Of a stretch of DNA of 64,000 nt, positions 8,279 to 16,767 are shown in pieces. The translations under genes were made by a program, and so were the position numbers. Origin of the DNA: JAHELQ01 sp965603365 (lineage in GTDB: Bacteria; Acidobacteriota; Aminicenantia; UBA2199). The first letter of the stretch is position 1. Each line of letters begins with the position of its first letter. The notes below the pieces were generated by a model, which did no database searches, was not told the origin of the DNA, and saw only the letters and a program-made list of their open reading frames with translations. The stretch covers positions 33,956-97,955 of the forward strand of contig CBFDCR010000010.1 of the NCBI GenBank assembly GCA_965603365.1, read 5' to 3'.

Positions 8279-8380
8279 TGCGCCGATTTCCTTTGTTCAT
8301 TCATGGAACGGGTCGTCCGACACTACCTGGACATGAAATCCCTGCTCCGCCGAAGTATTAAGGAGGCCTTCGCATCATGA
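8279..8380 (+). pseudogene. C-terminal remnant of a MntA-like nucleotidyltransferase
   Basis: An open frame reads ...CADFLCSFMERVVRHYLDMK, then SLLRRSIKEAFAS and stop (TGA 8378-8380). This looks like the C-terminal helix of MNT-family nucleotidyltransferases that pair with HepT. The catalytic GS...DxD region is missing upstream. Its stop overlaps the ATG of the next frame by ATGA, the arrangement of an intact mntA-hepT operon. A 49-base segment (8329-8377) recurs at 32166-32214 with 6 differences. The assignment rests on recalled family features. Confidence 0.5.
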
Positions 8381-8496
8381 GCCTTAACCAGGAACTCATT
8401 CAAAAACGATGCCAGGAGATTGCCGATTCTTTGAAGAGTAAAAAAGGGGGCACGCGAAAAATGTCCTTTTCCCAGAGCCACGTCGTAGTTTTTTAA
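8377..8496 (+). pseudogene. N-terminal remnant of a HepT-like (DUF86) toxin
   Basis: 39 codons beginning MSLNQELIQKRCQEIADSLK, which resembles the start of HepT/DUF86 HEPN proteins (N-x-E-L-I-x-x-R-C-x-E-I). After about 20 residues the similarity stops; the remainder is a short missense tail ending at TAA 8494-8496. The Rx4-6H active-site motif of HepT toxins is absent, so no RNase or AMPylation-target function is possible. It overlaps the MntA remnant by 4 bases, so both halves of a type VII-like toxin-antitoxin pair were cut by deletions. Confidence 0.55.
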
Positions 8497-8547
8497 ACCG
8501 CCCCAGGTATCCTTAGTCAAAGCTGAAGAGTATGGGGCGTGAGTCTA

Positions 8548-8670
8548 TTATAAGGTCTCGAAGTCTTTCGGGGAGAGACCGGTCAACTCGGCGATTTCAG
8601 CGCTGCCCTCTTCGCCGAAGAGCTTTTTAAAGCCGACATCGGTATAGGAATTAATATACCGCGCCTTCAT
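8548..8670 (-). pseudogene. Internally deleted Rpn-family (PD-(D/E)XK) transposase-like gene
   Basis: A 40-codon frame. Its first half (ARYINSYTDVGFKKLFGEEG) is the characteristic N-terminus of Rpn/recombination-promoting nucleases ('Y-x-N-x-Y-T-D-x-G-F-K-x-L-F-G-E'). It joins directly to a C-terminal-type helix, AEIAELTGLSPKDFETL. The roughly 250 residues in between, including the PD-(D/E)XK nuclease core, are missing, so one clean in-frame internal deletion probably made this scrap. It lies in a debris strip between a HepT remnant and leuS. Confidence 0.65.
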
Positions 8671-8779
8671 CGCCGCGTTTCCATTTTTATATTCTGTTAG
8701 CAATTTTAAACGCAATCGTTCTATTTTTCAACAGCAAAACAAGCACCTTAAAATTTCTCCGTGCCAGCGGGTTGGGGGA

Positions 8780-11245
8780 TCAGGGGATGAGGTTTAATAT
8801 TCTGCCTTTGACGTAGATGGCCTTGCGCAGGGGACCGTCGCCTAGGTGACGGCGGACGGCCTCGTTTTCCAGGGCGATCTTGAGGGCGGTATCCTGGTCG
8901 GCATCGGCGGGGACCTTGATGCTGGCCCGCAGTTTACCCTTGACCTGGACGCCGATCTCGATCTCCGCCTCCCTCAGGTATTGGGGATCGTGCTTCGGCC
9001 AGGTACAGTCGAAGACCAGGTTTGGGGACCCCAGCCTCTCCCACAGTTCACAGGCGAAGTGGGGGGCAAAGGGGGAGATCAGGATCAGGAAATCCCGGAT
9101 GGTGTCGGTGGTGATGCCCTGCTTCTCTCCGGCAATGGTGTTGATAAACTCCATGAAGGCGGAGAGTGCGGTGTTAAACTTGAAGAGTTCCATCCGCTGG
9201 CTGACATCGTGGATGAGGCGGTGTCGGGCCCGGGTCACCGTCAGACTCTCTTCATCGCCGAAGGTATTGTCCTCTTTATGCTGGAGTGTCAAGTCCCAGG
9301 CCTTCTTGAGGAAACGGAATATACCGATAATGCCCGAATCGGACCACTCGCTGTCCAGGTCCGGCGGGCCGATGAAGAGTTCGTAGAGGCGCAGCGAATC
9401 GGTGCCGTACCGCCGGATGATGTCGTCGGGGCTGACCACGTTGCCTTTGGATTTGGACATCTTCTCGATCTTGCCGGTCTTCTGGCTCATGCGGGTGACC
9501 ATGCCGATGCAGAAGAGTTTCTTGAAGGGTTCGTCGAAGTCCACTGCCCCGATGTCGTAGAGAAACTTGATGTAGAAGCGGGCATAGAGCAGGTGCAGGA
9601 TGGCGTGCTCGATGCCGCCCACGTACTGGTCTACCGGCATCCAGGCGCTGCCGATGGTGGGATCAAACATTCCTTTATCGTAAGCGGGGCTGATGTAGCG
9701 CAGGAAGTACCAGCAGGAACCGGCCCACTGGGGCATGGTGTTGGTCTCCCGCTTGGCCGGGCCGCCGCATTGGGGGCATGGGACATTGACCCAGTGGTGT
9801 ATGGCGGCCAGGGGCGACTCCCCCGTGCCGGTGGGTTCGTACTGTTTGACATCCGGCAGGGTTACCGGCAGATCCTCTTCCGGCACCGGCACCTCGCCGC
9901 ATTTTTCACAGTGGATGATGGGAATGGGTTCGCCCCAGTAGCGCTGCCGGGAAAAGACCCAGTCCCGGAGTTTATAGTTGACCTGGAACCTGCCCAGGCC
10001 CTCCTGTTCTAAATCTTTGGTGATCTTTTTCTTGCCCTCGACGCTGTGAAGGCCGGTATATGCGCCGCTGTTGACCATGGTGCCTTCGCCGATGTAGGCC
10101 TCCAGCAGCTTGCCGTCCGCATCTTTTTGGGCCTTGGGGCTGGAGATCACCTCGATGATGTCCAGGCCAAACTTGCTGGCAAACTCGAAGTCCCGTTCGT
10201 CGTGGGCCGGAACCGCCATGATGGCGCCGGTGCCGTAGCCCATGAGCACGTAGTCGGAGATCCAGACCGGTATTTTCCGGTGGTTGACCGGGTTAACGGC
10301 AAAGGCGCCGGTAAACACGCCGGTCTTCTCCTTTTCCAGCGAGGTGCGCTGCAGGTCCGATTTCTGGCGGGACTCGGCGGTATAGGCCGCCACCCTCTCT
10401 TTTTGCCCCGGGCCGGTGATTTTGTCGACCAACTGGTGCTCGGGGGCCAGTACCATGTAGGTGGCGCCAAACAGGGTGTCCGGCCGGGTGGTAAAGACTG
10501 GCATCGGGTACTCTTTGCCATCGACTGCCGAGACGATGGTGAAGGTCACTTCCGCGCCTTCGCTGCGGCCGATCCAGTTCTTTTGCAGGATCTTGACGTT
10601 TTCCGGCCACTCCAGTTTGTCCAGGTCGTGCAGCAGCCGCTCGGCATAGTGGGTGATTTTCAACATCCACTGCATCAGGTCTTTTTTGCTGACCACGCTG
10701 CCGCAGCGTTCGCAGCGGCCGTTGATGACCTCTTCGTTGGCGATGCCGGTCTTGCAACTGTCGCACCAGTTGATGGGCACCATCTGGCGGTAGGCCAGGC
10801 CCTTCTTGTACATCTGCACGAAGATCCACTGGGTCCAGCGGTAATAATCGGGGTCGGCGGTGCTGATCTCCCTGGTCCAGTCGATCATGCAGCCGAACTC
10901 CTTCAACTGGCGGGTGAAGTTCTCGATGTTTTTCTGGGTGTTGATGCGGGGGTGGATCTTCTTCTGGATGGCGTCGTTTTCCGCCGGCAGGCCAAAGGCA
11001 TCGAAGCCCATGGGGTGCAGCACGTTGCAGCCATGCATCTTCTTATACCGGCTCCACACATCGCTCAGCACGTAACCGCGGGGGTGGCCGACGTGAAGGC
11101 CGCTGCCGCTGGGGTAGGGGAACATATCCAGGCAGTAGTATTTGTTGTCGGCAGCGGTGGTATCGCAGTGGTGGAGACCTTTCTCTTCCCAGCGGTCTCG
11201 CCATTTTTTCTCATAATCAACCGGTCTAAACTTCGTGGGACTCAT
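8780..11245 (-). CDS. leuS: Leucyl-tRNA synthetase
   Basis: About 821 residues, normal for bacterial LeuRS. It charges tRNA-Leu in the cytoplasm. The class I signature HVGH lies in 'GSGLHVGHPRGY' near residue 50 and the KMSKS loop in 'EKMSKSKGNVVSP'. A zinc-ribbon-like CDSC...CERC unit follows the first half of the catalytic domain, and the CP1 editing domain with 'TTRPDTLFGATY' and 'VPAHDERDFEFA' is complete. The anticodon-binding and C-terminal domains are present. AAGGAG lies 9 bases from ATG 11245; a GTG one codon upstream (11248) is also possible. It appears to be monocistronic, flanked on both sides by toxin-antitoxin debris. Confidence 0.97.
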   Translation of the reverse strand: MSPTKFRPVDYEKKWRDRWEEKGLHHCDTTAADNKYYCLDMFPYPSGSGLHVGHPRGYVLSDVWSRYKKMHGCNVLHPMGFDAFGLPAENDAIQKKIHPRINTQKNIENFTRQLKEFGCMIDWTREISTADPDYYRWTQWIFVQMYKKGLAYRQMVPINWCDSCKTGIANEEVINGRCERCGSVVSKKDLMQWMLKITHYAERLLHDLDKLEWPENVKILQKNWIGRSEGAEVTFTIVSAVDGKEYPMPVFTTRPDTLFGATYMVLAPEHQLVDKITGPGQKERVAAYTAESRQKSDLQRTSLEKEKTGVFTGAFAVNPVNHRKIPVWISDYVLMGYGTGAIMAVPAHDERDFEFASKFGLDIIEVISSPKAQKDADGKLLEAYIGEGTMVNSGAYTGLHSVEGKKKITKDLEQEGLGRFQVNYKLRDWVFSRQRYWGEPIPIIHCEKCGEVPVPEEDLPVTLPDVKQYEPTGTGESPLAAIHHWVNVPCPQCGGPAKRETNTMPQWAGSCWYFLRYISPAYDKGMFDPTIGSAWMPVDQYVGGIEHAILHLLYARFYIKFLYDIGAVDFDEPFKKLFCIGMVTRMSQKTGKIEKMSKSKGNVVSPDDIIRRYGTDSLRLYELFIGPPDLDSEWSDSGIIGIFRFLKKAWDLTLQHKEDNTFGDEESLTVTRARHRLIHDVSQRMELFKFNTALSAFMEFINTIAGEKQGITTDTIRDFLILISPFAPHFACELWERLGSPNLVFDCTWPKHDPQYLREAEIEIGVQVKGKLRASIKVPADADQDTALKIALENEAVRRHLGDGPLRKAIYVKGRILNLIP

Positions 11246-11379
11246 CACAAACTGCTCCTTTGGCGTAAAGATTTACGATTTTAATATAGTGACTATTTTA
11301 ACCGATTTCCCCAAAATAACAAGGGGGCAAATATATTTTTATCAGAAATTCAGGTCAGCCCCGATAGTTACCATGTAAA

Positions 11380-11550
11380 TCAAACTGCCGCTGCGTTCAG
11401 GGTTTTTAGGGGGTGAATATTTTTTAGCTCTTTTTTAATAGCCCCAATTTCCTCTTCGAGGTCGTAATCGTTTTGCAGACCCAGCCAGAATTGCGGCGTG
11501 GTCTCGAAAAATCTGGCCAGCCGCAGGGCGGTATCGAACAACCCCTTGTA
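11380..11550 (-). pseudogene. C-terminal fragment of a HigA-type antitoxin
   Basis: The minus strand reads GLFDTALRLARFFETTPQFW, LGLQNDYDLEEE and on to a TGA at 11380-11382. This is the typical C-terminal half of HigA-family XRE antitoxins (DTALRLA-x-x-F-x-T-x-P-x-F-W-x-x-L-Q-x-x-Y-D-L). The helix-turn-helix and start codon are missing, with homology lost at about 11547. Forty bases further on begins an unrelated intact HigB/HigA-type pair on the other strand, so a newer module sits against the broken end of an older one. Confidence 0.75.
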
Positions 11551-11589
11551 AGTACTGAAGTTGATTTGAGTTCACATCTATGTTAACAT

Positions 11590-11946
11590 ATGGATATGAA
11601 ACAAATCATTTTCTTCAGAACCCAGGCAGGCAAGTGTCCAATTGAAGATTTCCTCGACACCCTGTCCGATAAACAGGCCAGGAAGGTTGCATGGGTTCTG
11701 CGGGTCATAAGAGATATCAACCCTGTTCCGCCTCAGTATTTTAAAAAATTAAAAAACACGGATGATATCTGGGAGGTTCGGGTGACTTTGGGAAATAATA
11801 TATTTCGGTTCCTGGGATTTTATGAAAGAGAGGATTTTGTCGTTTTGACCAATGGATTTCAGAAAAAGACTCAAGGGACCCCAAAAGGGGAGATTAAATT
11901 GGCCGAGGAGAGGAAAAAAGAGTATTTGAGAAGGAGGAAACAATAA
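11590..11946 (+). CDS. RelE/ParE-superfamily (HigB/Gp49-like) toxin
   Basis: 118 residues, the usual size for phage-derived Gp49-like/HigB toxins. Visible features are 'PIEDFLDTLSDKQARKV' near the start, 'FKKLKNTDDIWEVRV' and 'RFLGFYEREDFVVLTNGFQKK'. The W-E-x-R and F-L-G-F-x-x-x-x-x-x-V-L-T-x-x-F-x-K-K pattern is typical of this ribosome-dependent mRNA interferase-like fold. Two ATGs (11590, 11596) are possible; neither has a good ribosome binding site. The stop overlaps the antitoxin ATG by one base (TAATG), so the pair is translationally coupled in toxin-first order, as in higBA. Confidence 0.85.
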   Translation: MDMKQIIFFRTQAGKCPIEDFLDTLSDKQARKVAWVLRVIRDINPVPPQYFKKLKNTDDIWEVRVTLGNNIFRFLGFYEREDFVVLTNGFQKKTQGTPKGEIKLAEERKKEYLRRRKQ

Positions 11947-12221
11947 TGGACGATCTGGAGAGATATATAGAGAAGCGTAAACAGCGCAGTGCTGAATTTG
12001 CCGAAGACTTTGAAACCGGATATCACGATTTTAAAATCGGCCTGCTGTTAAAACAGGCCCGAGAAGAGGCCGGGTTAACGCAGGAGGAGGTGGCGAAGAG
12101 ACTGAGGACCAAAAAATCCGCCATCTCGCGGATAGAGAATCATGCGGAAGATATTAAATTGTCCACCTTAAAAAGATTCGCCCAGGCAGTGGGCAAGGAA
12201 ATCAGCCTGCAGGTGATCTGA
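11946..12221 (+). CDS. XRE-family antitoxin (HigA-like)
   Basis: 91 residues. The helix-turn-helix is clear: 'GLLLKQAREEAGLTQEEVAK' followed by 'RLRTKKSAISRIENHAEDIK' and a third helix 'LSTLKRFAQAVGKE'. The first ~30 residues are a charged leader, as in Gp49-partner antitoxins. It should neutralise the upstream toxin and repress the pair's own promoter. GGAGG is in the toxin gene just upstream of the ATG. The module appears intact, unlike most other toxin-antitoxin loci in the window. Confidence 0.87.
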   Translation: MDDLERYIEKRKQRSAEFAEDFETGYHDFKIGLLLKQAREEAGLTQEEVAKRLRTKKSAISRIENHAEDIKLSTLKRFAQAVGKEISLQVI

Positions 12222-12586
12222 CGGCGGGATAATAAAACGGGACAGGCGCGAAGTGCGCTCTTTGAGATATCTTTGGACTGTCTGCTATCCACCACAAGAA
12301 AGTATGAGCCTGTGAAGACGGTGCATTGAAGTATGGAAATATTGTCGTAAAACCGGTATGACTGCCAGATGTGGAGCAAATTTGGGGATAATCGAGAAGA
12401 TGTTTATGGACTGATTATAGTAAAAGACCAACAAATTTTTTACATTTTTACCCACCGCCCCCAGTCGGCCAATATCCTGGAAAAAAGAAATCGTTCTTTC
12501 ATTTCAAATTGGCCTCCAAAATAATAATAGTTGGACTATTTTTATTTGGCGGGTAAAAATAGTAGGGGGGGAGGGGGAAACACTTT
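12222..12586. other. Gene-free stretch with one 9-bp-arm hairpin
   Basis: I see no gene on either strand in these 365 bases. The left part (12234-12420) has several broken frames with no recognisable domain. At 12536-12562 CTATTTTTA and TAAAAATAG form a perfect 9-bp stem with a 9-base loop, 25 bases after the stop of the minus-strand lipoprotein gene. It is too AT-rich for a strong terminator but could stabilise the mRNA 3' end. Confidence 0.4.
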
Positions 12587-13867
12587 TTATTTGTTAACCT
12601 TCCAGGTGTGGATGAGGCTTTTGTCGTGGTCGGCTAAGGGTTCGATTACGTAGAGGAGGCCCCGCTGCCGGTCGAAGGCGGCGGCGCCCAGGTGGTGCCA
12701 CTGCTGGTCGGAGCGGAGGTGATAGAGGTGCTGGTCGATGTTCAGCGAGGCATAGGGCTGGGGTTCGTGGGGCTGTTTTAGACCCTGGGCCACTTCGGCG
12801 AGGTCGGCGGGATCGTAGAAGATGATCTGGCCCTCGAAACCGTCGCTCCACCAGCCCCGCTCCCCTGCGCACTCATCGCACGGCCCGTTACTGTCGCCGT
12901 ACCAGCAGTTGCCGGTGCCCTTAGTGCCCACGAAGATGACGGCGGTCTTTTCACCGGCGGTTATCCAGGCGCCGCCGGACCACTCGTCCGAATGGTGGTA
13001 GCCCTCCATGGTGTACTGGGGGGCATCGTAGTCTTCGGTGGAGGTGTAGAGCAGCAGGGGTGTGGCCGCCAGTTTGGTTCCCGGGGGCGGGGGGCTGCCG
13101 TGGTTCCAGGGGCCGATGGTAAAGAGGCTGGGACCCTGGCCGGACCAGCCGCCGTCCCGGAACCGGCCGGTGGCCAGCCGCTTGCCGGGGGTATACGCCT
13201 GGGCCCAGGACGCGGGGATCTCGAAGAGGTAGTCGTTGACACTGTAGATGCGGTAATCTCCCACATACCAGCCGCCGGCGGTCTGGGGATTGGCGAGGTC
13301 CGGATTGCACCAGCCGTGGGACACGGTCTGCTCCTGGAAATGTTCGGCCCAGCAGAAGTAGAGTTTGCCGCCGGTCTGATTTCCCTGGGGGGGCAGGTAT
13401 TCCAGCCCCACCCGGGGGATCTCCAGTGTGCGGACGTCCACCAGGTCGCCTAAGATGTCGTGGAAGGGCTGGAGGGTCCTGGCGGTATTTAGATCGGCGG
13501 GGTTTTTGCCGGGGGAGACGACCGGCAGGGGGATGGCGATTTCCGAGAACAGCATCTCCACGTCGTAGCCGGTGCCGAAGAGGGAACCCGGATAGCCGTC
13601 GTCCGGGCCATTGGCATCGCCGTCCGGGTAATAGGCCAGGCCTCCGGGTGAGCCGCTCCACTCCCAATTGGAGCCGCCTGAGCCAGCGGGCAGCCGGAAG
13701 GCCCCCACATAGGTGAGGTCTTCCGGCTGCAGTAATGTTGTGAGTGGGTTAGTGTGATAGTCATTATTATCTTCGTTCTCGTTTCCCTTATTAGCCGAAG
13801 TCATACAGGAGGGGACAACCAACAAAATCACCGTCAGGCAGAGACACAGCCAAATCGATCTCTTCAT
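12587..13867 (-). CDS. Secreted lipoprotein of unknown function
   Basis: 426 residues. A lipoprotein signal peptide is evident: MKRS, a hydrophobic run, then VPSC with lipobox Cys at 21, followed by an Asn/Asp/Glu-rich linker. The mature part begins 'EDLTYVGAFRLPAG' and is rich in Gly, Trp and Tyr with segments such as 'GGLAYYPDGD', 'IIFYDPADLAEVAQG' and 'GAAAFDRQRGLLYVIEP'. These read like blades of a beta-propeller, with repeated 'x-L-Y-x-x' strands. No catalytic motif is recognised. The ribosome binding site is weak. It is a single gene with no partner, and I cannot assign a function. Confidence 0.75.
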   Translation of the reverse strand: MKRSIWLCLCLTVILLVVPSCMTSANKGNENEDNNDYHTNPLTTLLQPEDLTYVGAFRLPAGSGGSNWEWSGSPGGLAYYPDGDANGPDDGYPGSLFGTGYDVEMLFSEIAIPLPVVSPGKNPADLNTARTLQPFHDILGDLVDVRTLEIPRVGLEYLPPQGNQTGGKLYFCWAEHFQEQTVSHGWCNPDLANPQTAGGWYVGDYRIYSVNDYLFEIPASWAQAYTPGKRLATGRFRDGGWSGQGPSLFTIGPWNHGSPPPPGTKLAATPLLLYTSTEDYDAPQYTMEGYHHSDEWSGGAWITAGEKTAVIFVGTKGTGNCWYGDSNGPCDECAGERGWWSDGFEGQIIFYDPADLAEVAQGLKQPHEPQPYASLNIDQHLYHLRSDQQWHHLGAAAFDRQRGLLYVIEPLADHDKSLIHTWKVNK

Positions 13868-13941
13868 TTTTCTTTCTTATAGTATATATATACTATACTG
13901 GAACTAGAAATCTCAATAAAATTTCTATCAGAACAAAAATT

Positions 13942-15108
13942 TTAGGTTGCTTTTTGGATGGCTTGATGGACCAGTTGGAGGTATTTTTCGTGGGTGTAGT
14001 GTTCCTGGCAGAATCGGGCGGCATTTTGGGCCACCTCTTTTCCCCTCTTCATGATAGCCGCCTTTATACCGTTGGCGAACGGTTCGGGTTCCGGCTCGGT
14101 CAGGATGGCGATGTCGGGGCTGAGGGACTGGGTGTGGGTATAGAGGTTGGTGGCCACCACCGGTATCCCGCTCTTGAGATAGGTGTAGATCTTCAGGGGG
14201 ATGTTGGTGCCCAGGATCCGGGGCGAGACCAGCACCCGGGCAGTTTGCAAATAGTAGGGAATCTCATCGGGCGGTTTTGGGCCCAGCAGCATCACCCGCT
14301 GGTCTAGCCCCTTAGCCTCGGCATAGGCCCGGACACCGTCGATCTGTTCCGGTTTGCCGCCGATTAGAACCAGGCGAAAATCCCGGCCCAGGTAGGCCAG
14401 GCTGTCCAGCAGCAGGGGGATGCCCTGGTAGGGCTCTAAGGTGCCGGTGTACATGACGATGATGTGCTCGACCGCCTCTAACTCGGTCCGCACCGCCTGC
14501 AGCTTTCCCGGCTCCAGTTCCGTGGGCGTTTCGTCCAGGAAGTTTTCGATGAGGGTCAACTTTTTCGGATCGGTGAACCGGCCGGCATGTTCCAGCAGGG
14601 ATTTACAGATTACGATCGCCGAGCGGGCATTTTTTAACGATATTTTCTCGATTCCCTTAAAAAATCCGACGATCAGCCGGGATCTGGTAAACTGGAAGTT
14701 CTCCATCTGCTGCACCAGCGAAGAGTGCATATCGTACAGGTGGGGAATTTTGAAGATCCTGTTGAAGAACACCCCCATGATGTTGGCCTCCTCATGGGTG
14801 TGGATGATGTCGTATTTTTCCTTGAGGAGGCGGCCGAAGGCTTTAACAAAAAGGAAAAAATCCAGGATGATTTTTTTAAAGGAGGGGCCGGTTTTGACGC
14901 TCCTGATTCCGGGAGGACGAAAACTTCGGAAAATCCGCAGTCCCTCGATATCTTTGTCTTCGCCGATGGGATAGGTCACCAGGTCGACCCGGTGGCCCAG
15001 GGCGGTGAGCGCCTTGATGCGGAAGTACTCGGAAAAAGGGGTGCCCCGTGGCTCAAAGAAGGGCTCAGGGGCGATCATTAAGATCTTTAAGGTTTTAATG
15101 TTTTTCAA
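13942..15108 (-). CDS. GT4-type glycosyltransferase
   Basis: About 388 residues, GT-B fold of family GT4. The N-terminal Rossmann half starts KILMIAPEPFFEPRGTPFSE and contains 'IIHTHEEANIMGVFF'. The C-terminal half has 'HIIVMYTGTLEPYQGIPLLL', 'VMLLGPKPPDEIPYYLQTAR' and the acidic nucleotide-sugar loop 'PLKIYTYLKSGIPVVATN' (the E-x7-E region is partly replaced). It likely transfers a sugar from an NDP donor to a lipid or polysaccharide acceptor. The start is uncertain: TTG 15108 (MKNIKTLKIL) keeps the first beta-strand and slightly overlaps the upstream gene; ATG 15078 and an upstream GTG/ATG to 15162 are alternatives. It forms an operon with the GT2 gene. Confidence 0.88.
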   Translation of the reverse strand: MKNIKTLKILMIAPEPFFEPRGTPFSEYFRIKALTALGHRVDLVTYPIGEDKDIEGLRIFRSFRPPGIRSVKTGPSFKKIILDFFLFVKAFGRLLKEKYDIIHTHEEANIMGVFFNRIFKIPHLYDMHSSLVQQMENFQFTRSRLIVGFFKGIEKISLKNARSAIVICKSLLEHAGRFTDPKKLTLIENFLDETPTELEPGKLQAVRTELEAVEHIIVMYTGTLEPYQGIPLLLDSLAYLGRDFRLVLIGGKPEQIDGVRAYAEAKGLDQRVMLLGPKPPDEIPYYLQTARVLVSPRILGTNIPLKIYTYLKSGIPVVATNLYTHTQSLSPDIAILTEPEPEPFANGIKAAIMKRGKEVAQNAARFCQEHYTHEKYLQLVHQAIQKAT

Positions 15109-16117
15109 GGTATTCAAGGTTGTTTTCGTCGAAGCCGATGGTCTCCCGGATGGAATAGACATTTTTATTCAAGCCTTCGTGGTAGATGCGGGACATCATC
15201 TCGGCAATTAAGCCTAAGGTGATCATCTGAAATCCCAAAAAGATCAACAAAACGGTAAAGAACAGCATAGGCCGGCCGGCGATGCCCTCCAACTGAACAA
15301 GCCTCAAGTAGGCCAGATAGAGTCCGAAACAGAAACCCGTCGTCATCATCAGCAAACCGGTGCCGCCGAAGATCTGCAGGGGGCGGTGGGAAAAGGAGAG
15401 CAGGTATTTGATGGAGATCAGGTCCAGCACCACCCTGAAGGTGCGGCTCAGTCCGTATTTGGATTTGCCGAATCGCCGGGGCCGGTGGTTGACCGGAATT
15501 TCGATGGACTTGATCCCGATACGGGAGGCAATGGCGGGTATATAGCGGTGCATCTCACCGTACAGCTTGAGGTTTTTGACCACTTCCCGGGTAAATCCCC
15601 TCAGGGTACAGCCGTAGTCGTGCAGCTTGACCTTGGTGATAAAGGAGATCAATTTGTTGCCGAGGAAGGAGGGGATCTTGCGGGTAAAGAATCTATCTTT
15701 TCGGTCTTTTCGCCAGCCATTGACGATATCGTAACCTTCCAGGACTGTATCCACCACCCTGGGGATGTCGGCCGGGTCGTTCTGGAGATCGCCGTCCAGG
15801 GTCACCACAATATCGCCCCGGCAGTAATCAAAGCCGGATGAGATGGCGGCGCTCTGACCGAAATTTTTCCGGAAACTGATGGCCTTGACCCGGGAATTTT
15901 TTTGATTGATTTTTTTTATTTGTTGAAGAGAGCGGTCGGTGCTGCCGTCGTTGATGAAGATGATTTCAAAATCCCGGTACAGGCCTTTTATGGCGGCGAT
16001 GATTTCATCGTAAAGTGGCCCGATATTATCTTCCTCGTTGTAAACCGGAATGACGATAGATAGATAAATTTCTTTCATATGGCTTTTTAACATATTTTGC
16101 CGCTCTTTACAATACAT
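15095..16117 (-). CDS. GT2 glycosyltransferase, DPM1/ArnC-like, with two C-terminal membrane helices
   Basis: Up to 340 residues. The GT-A fold is clear: 'LSIVIPVYNEEDNIGPLYDE', 'FEIIFINDGSTDRS' and the metal-binding 'VVTLDGDLQNDP' with the DxD-type motif, plus 'GWRKDRKDRF'. Two hydrophobic helices follow near 235-255 and 270-295, as in polyprenyl-phosphate sugar synthases of the ArnC/GtrB type. Such enzymes load a sugar onto undecaprenyl phosphate on the cytoplasmic face. The start may be ATG 16078 (MKEIYLSIVIPV) rather than 16117; neither has a clear ribosome binding site. The GT4 gene follows with a small overlap, so the pair probably builds one glycan. Confidence 0.9.
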   Translation of the reverse strand: MYCKERQNMLKSHMKEIYLSIVIPVYNEEDNIGPLYDEIIAAIKGLYRDFEIIFINDGSTDRSLQQIKKINQKNSRVKAISFRKNFGQSAAISSGFDYCRGDIVVTLDGDLQNDPADIPRVVDTVLEGYDIVNGWRKDRKDRFFTRKIPSFLGNKLISFITKVKLHDYGCTLRGFTREVVKNLKLYGEMHRYIPAIASRIGIKSIEIPVNHRPRRFGKSKYGLSRTFRVVLDLISIKYLLSFSHRPLQIFGGTGLLMMTTGFCFGLYLAYLRLVQLEGIAGRPMLFFTVLLIFLGFQMITLGLIAEMMSRIYHEGLNKNVYSIRETIGFDENNLEYLEKH

Positions 16118-16206
16118 GTGGGCTGCGGATAAAGTTCTTTAGGCCCTTGTATTTTAGCCAAAAAAATATTACTATGTTAGAGAAATGTGTTTTATAGTTA
16201 GGAGTC

Positions 16207-16767
16207 ATGATGCCGGATATAAGTTTTACAGTCGAAAAATTAAGGGAAATAACCAGGCAGGAAAAACCGCCAGAGGAATTTTTTTCTCCCGTCATCCAGG
16301 AGATTGCCCAATTTTATATGGAGGTATTCGACCTTGAGGATACCGAGGTGGCAATCTTTTTATGTAATGAGGAAAAGAGTATCCTCTCCTTTGCCTATCC
16401 CGAACACCTGCTGGACGCAGGCATGATCCCGGTGAGTTCCAGCGAGGCTGTGGTGTCCATGATCTTTAGAACCCAGCGGTCCTTTATTGATAACAATTTT
16501 TCCCAGCAAAAACATTTATCTATATTTGAGCAGATCAGGATCCCGGGAAAAAAATCCCTCCCCATATGGAAACTGATAGGCACCTTGGTCACCCTGATCG
16601 ACGATAATATCGGGGTAATCGAACTTTCCCGCAGGGCCGCTTCCTTTATCGAAGCCGGCAGAGATTTTACCAATGAGGACATGGAGTTTTTGAAGATGAC
16701 CTTGATACAACTGGCCCCCTTTATTAAAAAGGTGATGCCCCAAAATTTCAGGGGAAAATTGACATGA
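16207..16767 (+). CDS. GAF-like domain protein
   Basis: 186 residues with no signal peptide. The pattern fits a small GAF fold: an N-terminal helix pair, strands 'TEVAIFLCNEEKSILSFAYP', a central 'AVVSMIFRTQRSFIDNN', then 'LIGTLVTLIDDNIGVIELSR' and a closing helix 'NEDMEFLKMTLIQLAPFIKK'. GAF domains bind small ligands or mediate dimerisation. No output domain is present, so it may be a free sensor. AGGAG precedes the two ATGs. Its stop overlaps pyrE by 4 bases (ATGA), so it is co-translated with orotate phosphoribosyltransferase, although a link to pyrimidine control is only a guess. Confidence 0.65.
   Translation: MMPDISFTVEKLREITRQEKPPEEFFSPVIQEIAQFYMEVFDLEDTEVAIFLCNEEKSILSFAYPEHLLDAGMIPVSSSEAVVSMIFRTQRSFIDNNFSQQKHLSIFEQIRIPGKKSLPIWKLIGTLVTLIDDNIGVIELSRRAASFIEAGRDFTNEDMEFLKMTLIQLAPFIKKVMPQNFRGKLT

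Noticed and set aside
8846..11284. Long open frames antisense to leuS
   Set aside because: They lie wholly over the leuS coding region, have no ribosome binding sites and no domains; they reflect the codon pattern of leuS.
12234..12420. Possible transposase or toxin remnant
   Set aside because: Broken frames on both strands but no family signature I could name.
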